NCBI RefSeq assembly: GCF_020329485.1
Contig: NZ_JAGKJI010000033.1
Coordinates: forward strand, 16,650-80,649
Source: Bradyrhizobium cenepequi
Lineage (GTDB): Bacteria > Pseudomonadota > Alphaproteobacteria > Rhizobiales > Xanthobacteraceae
Reading direction: 5' to 3'
Length of the DNA: 64,000 nt
The notes under the pieces are model-generated. The model ran no database searches, was not told the DNA's origin, and saw only the letters and a list, made by a program, of their open reading frames with translations. Below are positions 25,403-34,080 of this stretch, in pieces (position 1 is the first letter of the stretch; each line of letters starts with the position of its first letter). A program made the translations under genes and the position numbers.

Positions 25403-25611
25403 GGCGTGTACTCATAAGGAGTGCCGATGGGCATGGCATTTCCGCATCACCCTCGGAATCGGACATCCGGGCTTGCCTTCAGCCGGTCTGCTTTGGGGCC
25501 ACGCGCGGACATTGGCTGCTCTGCGTAGTCACGCACCGGAGCAGCCTATCCTTCCCCGTGAAATGCGATAGCATTCGTAGCCTACGAAAGTCTTTTGATC
25601 GGGAGGTGGCC

Positions 25612-27096
25612 ATGACCAGAGCTTTGCTTGCCCTGCTCGTCGCGATTCTGGGCATCTGCATGGCAGCAGCAGGGGAGCCGCTGTCCGCCCAAGATGCTCT
25701 CATCGCTCGTGCAAGATCGCTTGAGCTGGACACGCCCTATGTGCCGCCTCCCGGGGATCCGCTGGAGCATCATACGGCGGGGTTTGCCAAGGTCATGTGC
25801 TCGGCGGTTTTCATTACGGGACTTGATCCCGAGTTTGCCGCCGAAAATGTGGGATATTTCACGAGCCCCTACGCGGAACGGGCAAAAGTCGGCAAACCGG
25901 TGATCGATCGCGCCAACCAGGCCGTTCACATCACGCTTCCCTATGGAATTGCGCGCACCGCAAAATATCTCGGCTCTCAAGGCTGCGTCACACTGCCGGT
26001 CGGCGAAACGACCGTGAAGTTCAAGCCGGTTGCCGTGAAGAGCGGGTTGCCGGACCCTGCCACGCAGCGATGGCCGATGGGCGACGTGGTGGGCGATGAG
26101 CCACTGCCGCGGGAGATCGACGCGGCGAAGCTTCAGCAGGCCGTGGACGCAGCCTTCGAGCCGGCCGAAGCGATGACCGCGGCTTTTGTGGTCACGTGGA
26201 AAGGCCAGCTTATTGCCGAGCGTTACGGTCCAGGCATAACTGCGCACACGCCGCTGGAATCCTGGTCGATGGGCAAGAGCATGATCGCCGCCCTCTTTGG
26301 GATTCTCGTGAAACAGGGCAGCTACGACCTCTCGCAGCCGGCACCGATTCCGGAGTGGCAAACGCCGGATGATCCCCGTGCAAAAATCCGGATTGCCGAC
26401 CTTCTTCACATGTCGAGCGGACTCCGGATCAAAGCGCCGCAGGATCCCGATTACGATCCTTCGGGTCCGTATCCCGACCACGTTTACCTGTACACCGGAG
26501 GCATCGATTCCTGTCACTACGCGGCAACGCGCCCATTGCAATGGCCTCCCAACACGATCGGCCGCTACCACAACACGGATCCGGTGATGATCAATTATCT
26601 GATCCGACTGGCAGTGGAGAAACGTGGTGAGGATTATCTATCGTTCCCGCAGCGTGCGTTGTTCGACAGGATCGGCATCCGCACGATGGTGATCGAAACC
26701 GATCCATTTGGAAACTTTCTCGGGCAGGGATATGATTTGGGGTCCGGACGCGACTGGGCGCGTCTTGGAAATTTGTATCTTCAGGATGGTGTTTGGAACG
26801 ACGAACGGATTCTTCCAGAGGGCTATGTCAAATTCGCGAGCACGCCTGCGCCTGCCTGGAAAGCCGACGGGCAGCCGATCTATGGCGCCTTCTTCTGGAT
26901 CAACGGTAACGGCACGTTTCCGGTACCGAAGGATGCCTATTACATGGCAGGCGCAGGTGGGCAGACCACGCTCATTATTCCGTCGCACGATCTAACCGTC
27001 GTGCGCATGGGGCACTACAAGGGTGCCGCGCCTGGAGCGGCGAGCTTCAGGAAAGCGCTTGCACTCCTGATGCAGGCAGTACCAAAGAGCGATTAA
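25612..27096 (+). CDS. Serine hydrolase of the beta-lactamase/6-aminohexanoate-dimer hydrolase group
   Basis: A 494-residue exported hydrolase. The signal peptide (ALLALLVAILGICMAAAG) is followed by an unfamiliar region of about 130 residues, then a class C beta-lactamase-like domain with Ser219-x-x-Lys222 (WSMGKS), Tyr319-x-Asn (RYHNTD) and a C-terminal block MAGAGGQTTLIIPSHDLTVV. Such proteins act as esterases, amidases or nylon-oligomer hydrolases rather than antibiotic-resistance enzymes. The ATG at 25612 has GGGAGG at eight bases; the open frame from 25297 overlaps the upstream gene and is not needed. It is monocistronic and followed by about 210 bases without a gene. Confidence 0.85.
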   Translation: MTRALLALLVAILGICMAAAGEPLSAQDALIARARSLELDTPYVPPPGDPLEHHTAGFAKVMCSAVFITGLDPEFAAENVGYFTSPYAERAKVGKPVIDRANQAVHITLPYGIARTAKYLGSQGCVTLPVGETTVKFKPVAVKSGLPDPATQRWPMGDVVGDEPLPREIDAAKLQQAVDAAFEPAEAMTAAFVVTWKGQLIAERYGPGITAHTPLESWSMGKSMIAALFGILVKQGSYDLSQPAPIPEWQTPDDPRAKIRIADLLHMSSGLRIKAPQDPDYDPSGPYPDHVYLYTGGIDSCHYAATRPLQWPPNTIGRYHNTDPVMINYLIRLAVEKRGEDYLSFPQRALFDRIGIRTMVIETDPFGNFLGQGYDLGSGRDWARLGNLYLQDGVWNDERILPEGYVKFASTPAPAWKADGQPIYGAFFWINGNGTFPVPKDAYYMAGAGGQTTLIIPSHDLTVVRMGHYKGAAPGAASFRKALALLMQAVPKSD

Positions 27097-27310
27097 CGTG
27101 TGCGAAGACCACCGCCATTCGGATCGCGCTCTGATGTAATTCGAGCGGGTTCGAGCGGGTTCGAGCAGCGAGCGCGTTTACGAGGCAGCCGACGCCAGCT
27201 CTGAGTCAAAAGCGCCGTTTTGAAAGCCGGCAAGTTCCGGTCTACCACGATAATCAGACGATTCGAGAGCCATGCCGGCCTTCGCGTTAGGGCCCAGGAG
27301 CAGACATTCC

Positions 27311-27694
27311 TTACGTCGCCGATTCCGCCTCAATCCCCGCTTCGGCAAGTTCTTTGAACCCCCCAATGTTGAAAACCTTCGTATAACCCATCTCCTGAAG
27401 GGCTTTTCCGGCAAGTGCAGAACGACCACCTGACGCACAATGCAAAAGGATCGTCTTGTCTTTGTTGAACGCTGGATTGTAATAGGGGCTTTCGGGGTCG
27501 GCGCGAAACTCCAACATGCCGCGTGACACGTTCAGAGCACCTTTGAGCTTACCTGTTTGCTGAACCTCGGTCGGATCACGAACATCGACGACCAGCACCT
27601 CCGGCGACCGCAGTTTCTCAGCCGCTTCAGCAGGAGACAACTTCGGGACTACAGCATTCGCTTCCGCCAACATCTGCTTCACATTCTGGGGCAT
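27311..27694 (-). CDS. Rhodanese-like domain protein
   Basis: A 127-residue single rhodanese domain (sulfur-transferase fold). The catalytic loop is HCASGGRS with Cys86 as persulfide carrier. The conserved VLVVDVRDPTEVQQTGKLKG and NIGGFKELAEAGI segments are also present. The loop C-A-S-G-G-R-S is compatible with thiosulfate sulfurtransferase or a GlpE-like role. Cytosolic, no signal peptide. Its neighbours give no specific pathway. Confidence 0.9.
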   Translation of the reverse strand: MPQNVKQMLAEANAVVPKLSPAEAAEKLRSPEVLVVDVRDPTEVQQTGKLKGALNVSRGMLEFRADPESPYYNPAFNKDKTILLHCASGGRSALAGKALQEMGYTKVFNIGGFKELAEAGIEAESAT

Positions 27695-28279
27695 CGCTTT
27701 CCTCCTCCGGCTAGCCGTTTAGCCGCGACGCGATGGTATACGAAGGAACCTATTCAGTCCAATACGCCTGAGCCGCAGTCAGGGATCCGCGTCCAAAGCG
27801 TGAGTTTTGGAGTTTGCAGGAGCGCGCGCCCATCAACCGCGGCGCTCGCATAGCGCTGCGCCCGTCCGACGAGACAGCGGTGAGATACGCTGCGGATCAC
27901 GCGTTGATTGCGACCGCAACAGCTAGCTGGGACGCTGCATTGGTCAGACGCGGATGACCTGTCCTTTGAGTGAGTAGAGGATTGCGACGACCTCGTTGCG
28001 TTCCCCTGAACGTCGGCTCTGGGTCACGAACCGTAATGCTCGCGGCGAGCAAATAACGTCAGTTCTGCCTCCGAGAGACCAGAGCGAGACCTGCCAAATC
28101 CGTCGCGATGGGCCAAAAGCAGTCGGCCTCGAGTGCACGCGAGTCCGAAGCGGAAGGCGAACGGCCATCATAACGCGCGGTTATTGACTTCATCGCGTGA
28201 CGTCATTTCCCATTTGCCGCGCGGAATTTCATGCTTACACGGTACCGGGCTCATCCGGCGCACAATCAGGAGGCTACAA
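27695..28279. other. Gene-free stretch upstream of the cupin gene
   Basis: About 585 bases with no gene I can support. The small minus-strand frames in 27944-28171 are Arg/Ser-rich and lack a ribosome site. GGGCCAAAAGCAGTCGG (28108-28124) resembles fragments of dispersed Bradyrhizobium repeats. The promoter of the cupin gene should lie near 28190-28270. Confidence 0.4.
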
Positions 28280-28693
28280 ATGTCAGTCCAGAAGCCGGTT
28301 CTAACGCCGCCCCACGGTGGCGAGAAGGTGACCACGAGCGGAGGCTCGAGCATCGAGATTAAAGTGGAGAGCAGCCAGTCCGGAGGCGAATATGGCGCTG
28401 TCTTGTGGACGGTGCGAGCTGGAGAGGAGCCTCCGATGCACATTCACTCGCGCGAGGACGAGCTAGTCTACGTGGTTGAGGGGCGGCTAATCGCGCGGGT
28501 CGGCGATTCCCGCGTTGAGGTGGGGGCAGGCTCATACGCGGCTCTTCCCCGTGGTGTGCCGCATACGATCGAAGTGGTCGGCGACCAAGCGACCCTGCTG
28601 GCCACCTACGTGCCGGGTGGGCTGGAGCGTTTGTTGGTGCCCCGGAAAGGCGAGAAGCCCGATCCGGCTGCTTTCGGCGTGACGTTCCCGTAG
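28280..28693 (+). CDS. Cupin domain protein
   Basis: A 137-residue single-domain cupin (beta barrel). Motif 1 is EEPPMHIHSREDELVYVVEG (His-x-His and the Glu of the metal site) and motif 2 is GSYAALPRGVPHTIEVVG with the last histidine. All four usual metal ligands look present. It may bind a metal for dioxygenase or isomerase chemistry or bind a small ligand. The ATG at 28280 has CAGGAGG at six bases upstream, which decides the start against a longer frame from 28133. Confidence 0.85.
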   Translation: MSVQKPVLTPPHGGEKVTTSGGSSIEIKVESSQSGGEYGAVLWTVRAGEEPPMHIHSREDELVYVVEGRLIARVGDSRVEVGAGSYAALPRGVPHTIEVVGDQATLLATYVPGGLERLLVPRKGEKPDPAAFGVTFP

Positions 28694-29064
28694 GGCCGAG
28701 GACCACGGCGCGTGGCGTTCGTGACCGTGCGCCCACGCTGGCGCTCGGGACCGCGCCAGATGATCGATTGCACGCGCCGGCCAGGTGCGCGTAACGGCCT
28801 CCCAGCTTCAGACCAACCAGCGCATATTTCCGCCTTGGGTCACAAGCGGCGTCTTCACCTGCTGGCGGTCACTTCCGGTCTTCCCGATAAGCAGACAATC
28901 TCAGTGTACGCCGGCATGTCTCAAAGGGGGCCATGACCGGACATTTCGTCGGTCACAGAGTGCGAGCACCCGCTAGCTGTTCCGAATAATTGAGACTAGA
29001 TTAACGTTCTGCGCATGCGACACGATCGGCTAAGTTCATTCGGCCGCGAGTTTCGGACGAAGCC
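28694..29064. other. Intergenic stretch with repeat relics
   Basis: About 370 bases without a credible gene. The segment at 28830-28950 (CTTGGGTCACAAGCGG ... CTCAAAGGGGGCCATGA) resembles relics that are scattered in bradyrhizobial genomes. TAATTGAGACTAGATTAACG at 28987-29006 is AT-rich and may include the promoter of the kinase gene. Confidence 0.35.
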
Positions 29065-30498
29065 ATGATCTCGGATTCCGTGCCTCTGATGACGGCTATC
29101 GATCTCCTGATCATAGCAGTTATCGTCTATGGCATATGGCGTTGCCGACTGATCAGTCATGGAAAGCGCTTCGAACGGCCGCGAATCAGCCTGCTGCTCA
29201 TCAACTTGGGACTGCTGGTTGTTGCTTTATTTTATGCGGCCGACCTCGCGACCATGTACGTGCTTCCGATGGTCACTGGGGTGGGTGAAGCAAGGAAGGC
29301 CATGGAGGCTCTTCATCGCGACCTCAACTGGCTGGTCATTCTGTTCGCGATGATTTCCATGTCTATCGGCTTCATCGAACTTCTCGTCGAACTTCAAAGA
29401 CGGGAGGCGAAAGTGCGTCGCCTGATCGACGCCAACGTCGTCGGTATCTTCATCTGGGGTCCTAACGGTCGGCTCGTTGACGCGAATGAAGCCTTTCTCC
29501 GCATTACTGGATACAGCCGCGACGATCTCGTCTCCAAGCGCCTGGGCTGGACGGAATTGACTCCCACCGAAATGCGCAGTGTCGACGAGCAACGCTTGGC
29601 CGAGCTAAAGGCGACCCGAGTGGTCCATCCCTACGAGACAGAATACGTCCAAAGGAACGGTGGCCGCGTGCCGGTACTGGTCGGAATGGCGATGTTCGAA
29701 GAAGCGTCAGAGGAAGGTGTTGCCTTCGTGCTCGACCTGACCGCTCAGAAGAGAGCCGAACGGGCATACACTCAGGCACAGATGGAACTCGCGCACGCGA
29801 ACCGCGTCGCAACGATGAGCCACCTGACGGCATCGATTGCCCACGAAATCAAGCAGCCGCTCGCAGCGGTCGTCGCTTGCGCCAACGCCGGCTTGAATTG
29901 GCTCCGTGTCCAACCGCCAAATCTGGACGAGGCCAGGCAAGCGTTCGACGCTATCGTGCAGGCGGGCCTCCGGACCAGCGACGTCATCGACCGGACACGC
30001 GCGCTGGTCAAGAAGGCCCCTCCGCGAAGGGACGCATTGGCTATCAACGAAATGATCCTCGAGGTCGTTGCACTGACCCGACTCGAAGCGGCCAAGAACC
30101 ATGTTTCCGTTCAGACGCAGCTTGCCGAGGGGCTGCCGCCTGTTCAAGGGGATCGAGTCCAACTGCAACAAGTCGTCCTCAACCTGATTGTCAATGCCGT
30201 CGAAGCGATGAGCGGCTCAGACGAAGGGACGCGACAGCTGCTAATCAACGCGGACAGAGCCGACCAGAAAGAAATACGAATCGCGGTGCAGGATTCGGGC
30301 CCCGGCATGGCGCCCGAGAGCATCGATCATCTCTTTGATCCCTTCTACACGACCAAGTCGAGCGGTTTGGGAATGGGTCTCTCGATCTGCCGCTCAATCA
30401 TTGAGGCGCACGAAGGACGATTGTGGGCAACCGGGGCCGAGCCCAAAGGGGCTGTTTTTGCCTTCACGTTGCCTGTGCGCCCGGACAATCGGTTGTGA
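29065..30498 (+). CDS. Membrane-bound PAS-domain sensor histidine kinase (orphan)
   Basis: A 477-residue inner-membrane kinase. It has three hydrophobic segments in the first 115 residues (LLIIAVIVYGIW, ISLLLINLGLLVVALFYA, WLVILFAMISMSIGFIELL). A PAS domain follows (IFIWGPNGRLVDANEAFLRI, residues about 120-235), then a dimerisation/phospho-acceptor region with His260 in SIAHEIKQPLAAV, and an ATPase domain with N box NLIVNAVEAM, G1 box DSGPGM and G2 box SGLGMGLSIC. No response regulator gene is beside it. HEIKQPL kinases in rhizobia often pair with FixJ/NarL-type regulators encoded elsewhere. The signal is unknown. Confidence 0.9.
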   Translation: MISDSVPLMTAIDLLIIAVIVYGIWRCRLISHGKRFERPRISLLLINLGLLVVALFYAADLATMYVLPMVTGVGEARKAMEALHRDLNWLVILFAMISMSIGFIELLVELQRREAKVRRLIDANVVGIFIWGPNGRLVDANEAFLRITGYSRDDLVSKRLGWTELTPTEMRSVDEQRLAELKATRVVHPYETEYVQRNGGRVPVLVGMAMFEEASEEGVAFVLDLTAQKRAERAYTQAQMELAHANRVATMSHLTASIAHEIKQPLAAVVACANAGLNWLRVQPPNLDEARQAFDAIVQAGLRTSDVIDRTRALVKKAPPRRDALAINEMILEVVALTRLEAAKNHVSVQTQLAEGLPPVQGDRVQLQQVVLNLIVNAVEAMSGSDEGTRQLLINADRADQKEIRIAVQDSGPGMAPESIDHLFDPFYTTKSSGLGMGLSICRSIIEAHEGRLWATGAEPKGAVFAFTLPVRPDNRL

Positions 30499-30770
30499 TC
30501 TGCCTGCGCCGTCTCTGATTACCATCCGCGCAGAGCGCGGGCCGACGCGAAGGCCCGATACGGGTCAAAAGGCGAAATTCCGCGATGACCAGCGCATGTC
30601 TGCTTTAGCTCCAAAAGCGAACATCTGTCGTTTTATGGGTACAGGCCCTAGCCAAGTTCGCAAGCCTCTGCGCAAGGCAGCCATGAGCGCAGGTGCGATT
30701 GCTCGAGGCCCGCAAGTTTGGTCATGATGCCTCATCGCGCGCGCCAACGAGTCCGAGGGTAGGAGGAGAC
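30499..30770. other. Intergenic stretch with a dispersed-repeat relic
   Basis: About 270 bases between two plus-strand genes. It includes ATGTCTGCTTTAGCTCCAAA near 30596, whose translation (MSALAPKANIC) belongs to a frequent spurious-peptide repeat of bradyrhizobia. No gene was found. GTAGGAGGAG before 30771 is the ribosome site of the next gene. Confidence 0.4.
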
Positions 30771-32435
30771 ATGAAGAACCGCATTACCGGGCGCTCGGCT
30801 TTCCTGGCGCTGTTGAAGGACGAGGGCATCACGCATCTGTTCGGCAATCCCGGCACCACCGAATTGCCGATCATGCATGCACTGAAGGACCATCCCGACC
30901 TCACCTATGTGATGGCGATGCAGGAGAGCCTGGTGGTGGCGATCGCCGACGGGTTCAGCCGCGCCTCCGGCAAGCTCGTCGCCTGCAACGTCCATGTCGC
31001 GCCCGGCCTCGGCAACGCGATGGGCTCGCTGTTCAACGCCAAATTCACCGGCACACCGTTGATCCTCACGGCCGGCCAGCAGGAGCAGGGCCACGGATTG
31101 ACCGAGCCGGTGCTCTATGGGCCGCTGGTGCAGATGGCGGAGCCGCTGGTGAAATGGGCGGTCGAGGTGACGCGCCTGGAAGACCTGCCGCGCATCGTGC
31201 GGCGCGCCGCGAAGGTCGCGACCACGCCGCCGACCGGGCCGGTGTTCATCTCGCTGCCCGGCGATATCCTCAATTCCGAAGCCGGCATCGAGCTCGGCCG
31301 GGCGACCCGCGTCGACACGCGCGTGAAGCCGTCGGATGAATCACTCCAGGCGCTGGTCGCGCGCATCCTGAAAGCGGAGCGGCCGGTGATCGTCACCGGC
31401 GACGAGATCGTCAAAAGCGATGCGCTGCAGGAAGCCGCCGAGTTCGCGGAAGTCCTTGGCGCGCCGGCCTATCAATCGTCCACGCCCTATGGCGCGCACT
31501 TCCTCTCCGAAAGCCCGTGCTTCATGGGCGCGATCGCGCGGGTGCAGAAGCTGGCGCGCGAGACGCTGGCGCCTTACGACCTCATTATAGCGCTCGGCGG
31601 TGATCCGCTGCGGATGTCTGTTTATAGCGAGATCGATCCGCTGCCGGATGGGCTCGGGATCGTGCAGGTCGGCCTGGTCGACTGGGATCTCGCCAAGAAC
31701 TACGGCGCAGAGATCGCCCTGAAGGCTGACGTGAAGGAAACCCTGCGCGCGCTGATCCCGGCGCTGAAGGCGGCCGCCGGCGGCGCGCTTGAGACGCGGG
31801 CGAAGCAGGGCGTTGCGGCGCTGGCTTCGAAGAACTGGACCGCGAAGCGCAAGGCCCTCGTCGAGCAGATTTCGAAAGCCGAGGGCACCTCGCCGATCGA
31901 TCCCGACTGGCTGGCGCTGCAGGTGGTCGAGGCGATGCCCGACAACGCGATCCTGGTCGATGAAGGCCTGACCTCGTCGCGCCACGTGATCGCGCTGCGC
32001 CCGCACCGCGACCGCTATGGCTATCACGCGCTTGCCTCCGGCGGCATCGGCTGGGGATTGCCGGCGTCGGTCGGCGTCAGCCTCGCCAATCCGCAGCGGC
32101 CGGTGGTGTGCTTTTCAGGCGACGGCAGCGCGATGTACTCGATCCAGTCGCTGTGGACGGCGGCCAACCACAAGCTGCCGCTGACCTTCGTCATCGTCAA
32201 CAATGGCGGCTACCGCATCATCAAGCAGCGCCTGCTCGCCTTCCACGGCGACGACCATTATGTCGGCATGGATTTCGTCGATCCGCCGGTTGATTTTACC
32301 GGCGTCGCGAAGTCGCTTGGATTGGAAGCGATACGGATCACCGATCCCCGTGAGCTGAAGGGTGCAATGCGGTCGGCGTTCAGCCGGCCCGGCACGAAGC
32401 TGATCGAGGTGGTGGTCAGCAACGCGGTGAATTAA
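30771..32435 (+). CDS. ThDP-dependent decarboxylase, benzoylformate decarboxylase-like
   Basis: A 554-residue thiamine-diphosphate enzyme. The N-terminal binding domain starts GITHLFGNPGTTELPIMHAL and has the catalytic Glu in MAMQESLVVAIADG and the active-site histidine in NVHVAPGLGNAMG. A central domain and a C-terminal domain with the cofactor motif GDGSAMYSIQSLW...NNGGY follow. The HxAPGxGNAMG block points to the benzoylformate decarboxylase group (2-oxo acid to aldehyde plus CO2) rather than acetolactate synthase. The substrate may be an aryl 2-oxo acid. The ATG at 30771 with GGAGGAG at four bases is decisive. It is convergent with the flavin monooxygenase gene at 32543. Confidence 0.85.
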   Translation: MKNRITGRSAFLALLKDEGITHLFGNPGTTELPIMHALKDHPDLTYVMAMQESLVVAIADGFSRASGKLVACNVHVAPGLGNAMGSLFNAKFTGTPLILTAGQQEQGHGLTEPVLYGPLVQMAEPLVKWAVEVTRLEDLPRIVRRAAKVATTPPTGPVFISLPGDILNSEAGIELGRATRVDTRVKPSDESLQALVARILKAERPVIVTGDEIVKSDALQEAAEFAEVLGAPAYQSSTPYGAHFLSESPCFMGAIARVQKLARETLAPYDLIIALGGDPLRMSVYSEIDPLPDGLGIVQVGLVDWDLAKNYGAEIALKADVKETLRALIPALKAAAGGALETRAKQGVAALASKNWTAKRKALVEQISKAEGTSPIDPDWLALQVVEAMPDNAILVDEGLTSSRHVIALRPHRDRYGYHALASGGIGWGLPASVGVSLANPQRPVVCFSGDGSAMYSIQSLWTAANHKLPLTFVIVNNGGYRIIKQRLLAFHGDDHYVGMDFVDPPVDFTGVAKSLGLEAIRITDPRELKGAMRSAFSRPGTKLIEVVVSNAVN

Positions 32436-32443
32436 GCCACGAA

Positions 32444-32533
32444 TCGTAGGGTGGGTAGAGCGCGGCGAAACCCACCAACTTGGTTGCAAGCTGCACCGAT
32501 GGTGGGTTTCGCTGCGCTCTACCCACCCTACGA
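32444..32533. repeat. Dispersed palindrome, family A copy 2
   Basis: TCGTAGGGTGGGTAGAGCGC continuing GGCGAAACCCACC is mirrored by GGTGGGTTTCGCTGCGCTC and TACCCACCCTACGA. It fills almost the whole gap (9 and 9 bases left) between two convergent genes and is a likely bidirectional terminator. Confidence 0.9.
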
Positions 32534-32542
32534 TTCGACAAT

Positions 32543-33931
32543 CTACTCCGCTGCCGCGGCGTGGGGCTTGATGCGATAGCGGCTCGCGGGATGCTCGTCC
32601 GTCAGCCGCGCGCGGCCGGCGCCGAACAGTTTCTCGCGCAGTGTGCCTGTCACATAGTCCTGCTTGTACCGGCCGCGGCGGGTCAACTCCGGCACCAGCA
32701 TGTCGGCGATATCCTCGAAATCGCCGGGCGAGATCGCAAAGGCGACGTTGAGGCCGTCGACGTCGGTCTGCTCGAACCAGCGCTCGATGTCATCGGCGAC
32801 CTTTTCCGGCGTACCGACCATGACCGGGCCAATGCCGCCGATGCCGACATGCTCGGCGACCTCGCGCACGGTCCAGATGCGATCAGGATCGGCGCGGGTG
32901 ATGTTGTCCATCGCGGTGCGGCCGGCGTCGTTGTGGACATGACGGACCTCCTGGTCGAGGTCGTAGGTGGAGAAATCGACGCCGGTCCAGCCGGACATCA
33001 GGGTCAGCGCGCCCTCGTGGCTGATGTGGCGGCGATACTCTTCATACTTTGCTTTCGCCTCGGCCTCGGTGCGGCCGAGGATGACAGTCATCATGCTGAA
33101 CATCAGGATCTCGGCCGGATTCCGTCCCTTTTGCGCGGCAAGCTCGCGGATGGCGGAAACGCGCGGCGCGATCACTTTCGCTGACGGTCCCGACATGAAC
33201 ACGCATTCGGCATGCTCCGCGGCGAACTGGCGGCCGCGCGGCGAGGTGCCGGCCTGATAAAGCACCGGCGTGCGCTGCGGCGACGGCTCGCTCAAGTGAA
33301 GCGCGTTGAGGCGGAAATTCTTCCCCTCGTGCCTGACCGGATGTACCTTGGCGGGATCAACGAAAATGCTGCGCGTGCGATCGCGGATCGCGGCGTCATC
33401 TTCCCAGCATCCTTCCCAGAGCTTGTAGACCACTTCCATATACTCGTCGGCGACATCGTAGCGGTCGTCATGCGCGGTCTGCTTGTCCTTTCCGGCGCCG
33501 CGCGCGGCCGAGTCGAGATAACCGGTCACCACGTTCCAGCCGACGCGGCCTTCGGTCAGATGATCGAGCGTCGACATCCGCCGCGCGAATGTGTAGGGCG
33601 GCTCGAAGGAGAGATTGCTGGTGACGCCGAAGCCGAGATGCTTGGTCACCGCGGCCATCGCCGGAACCAGCAGCAGGGGATCGTTCACCGGCGTCTGCGC
33701 GGCGTTGCGCAGCGCAGCGTCCGGGCCGCCGCCGAACACGTCGTAGACGCCGAGCACGTCGGCGAGGAACAAGCCGTCGAACCGGCCGCGCTCCAGCGTC
33801 CTGGCAAGATCGAGCCAGTAGGGCAGCCGGTTGTACTCCGCGGTGCGGTCGCGCCGATGGGTCCACAATCCCGGCGACTGATGCGCCACGCAGTTCATGG
33901 CAAAGGCGTTGAGCCGGATTTGCTTCGTCAT
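32543..33931 (-). CDS. LLM class flavin-dependent monooxygenase (NtaA/SnaA/DszA group)
   Basis: A 462-residue bacterial-luciferase-like TIM barrel that uses reduced FMN and oxygen. It shares with nitrilotriacetate, pristinamycin and dibenzothiophene-sulfone monooxygenases the features RLNAFAMNCVAHQSPGLWTH, GLFLADVLGVYDVFGG, RMSTLDHLTEGRVGWNVVTG, VLYQAGTSPRGRQFAAEHAE and a C-terminal RYKQDYVTGTLREKLFG. A separate flavin reductase should supply the FMNH2, but none is encoded nearby. The substrate is unknown. The gene is divergent from an M20 peptidase gene, with 149 bases between starts, and the pair may be co-regulated. Confidence 0.9.
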   Translation of the reverse strand: MTKQIRLNAFAMNCVAHQSPGLWTHRRDRTAEYNRLPYWLDLARTLERGRFDGLFLADVLGVYDVFGGGPDAALRNAAQTPVNDPLLLVPAMAAVTKHLGFGVTSNLSFEPPYTFARRMSTLDHLTEGRVGWNVVTGYLDSAARGAGKDKQTAHDDRYDVADEYMEVVYKLWEGCWEDDAAIRDRTRSIFVDPAKVHPVRHEGKNFRLNALHLSEPSPQRTPVLYQAGTSPRGRQFAAEHAECVFMSGPSAKVIAPRVSAIRELAAQKGRNPAEILMFSMMTVILGRTEAEAKAKYEEYRRHISHEGALTLMSGWTGVDFSTYDLDQEVRHVHNDAGRTAMDNITRADPDRIWTVREVAEHVGIGGIGPVMVGTPEKVADDIERWFEQTDVDGLNVAFAISPGDFEDIADMLVPELTRRGRYKQDYVTGTLREKLFGAGRARLTDEHPASRYRIKPHAAAAE

Positions 33932-34080
33932 GATTGGTAGCCTTCGATGCTCATTTGTGGCGTGCCGAATGCAATTTTAGCAGAACCCGACGTCGCCGCG
34001 CCACTTCCAGCATACGGCGTATCCCGATAATGAGGTCGAGAGAATATTTCGGTCGACAAGGCGCGGCGAAAGGGAACGTT

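Noticed and set aside
25612..27096. The two serine hydrolases as antibiotic-resistance beta-lactamases
   Set aside because: They have the SxxK fold but lack the K-T-G type C-terminal motif of true class C enzymes; esterase or amidase roles are more likely.
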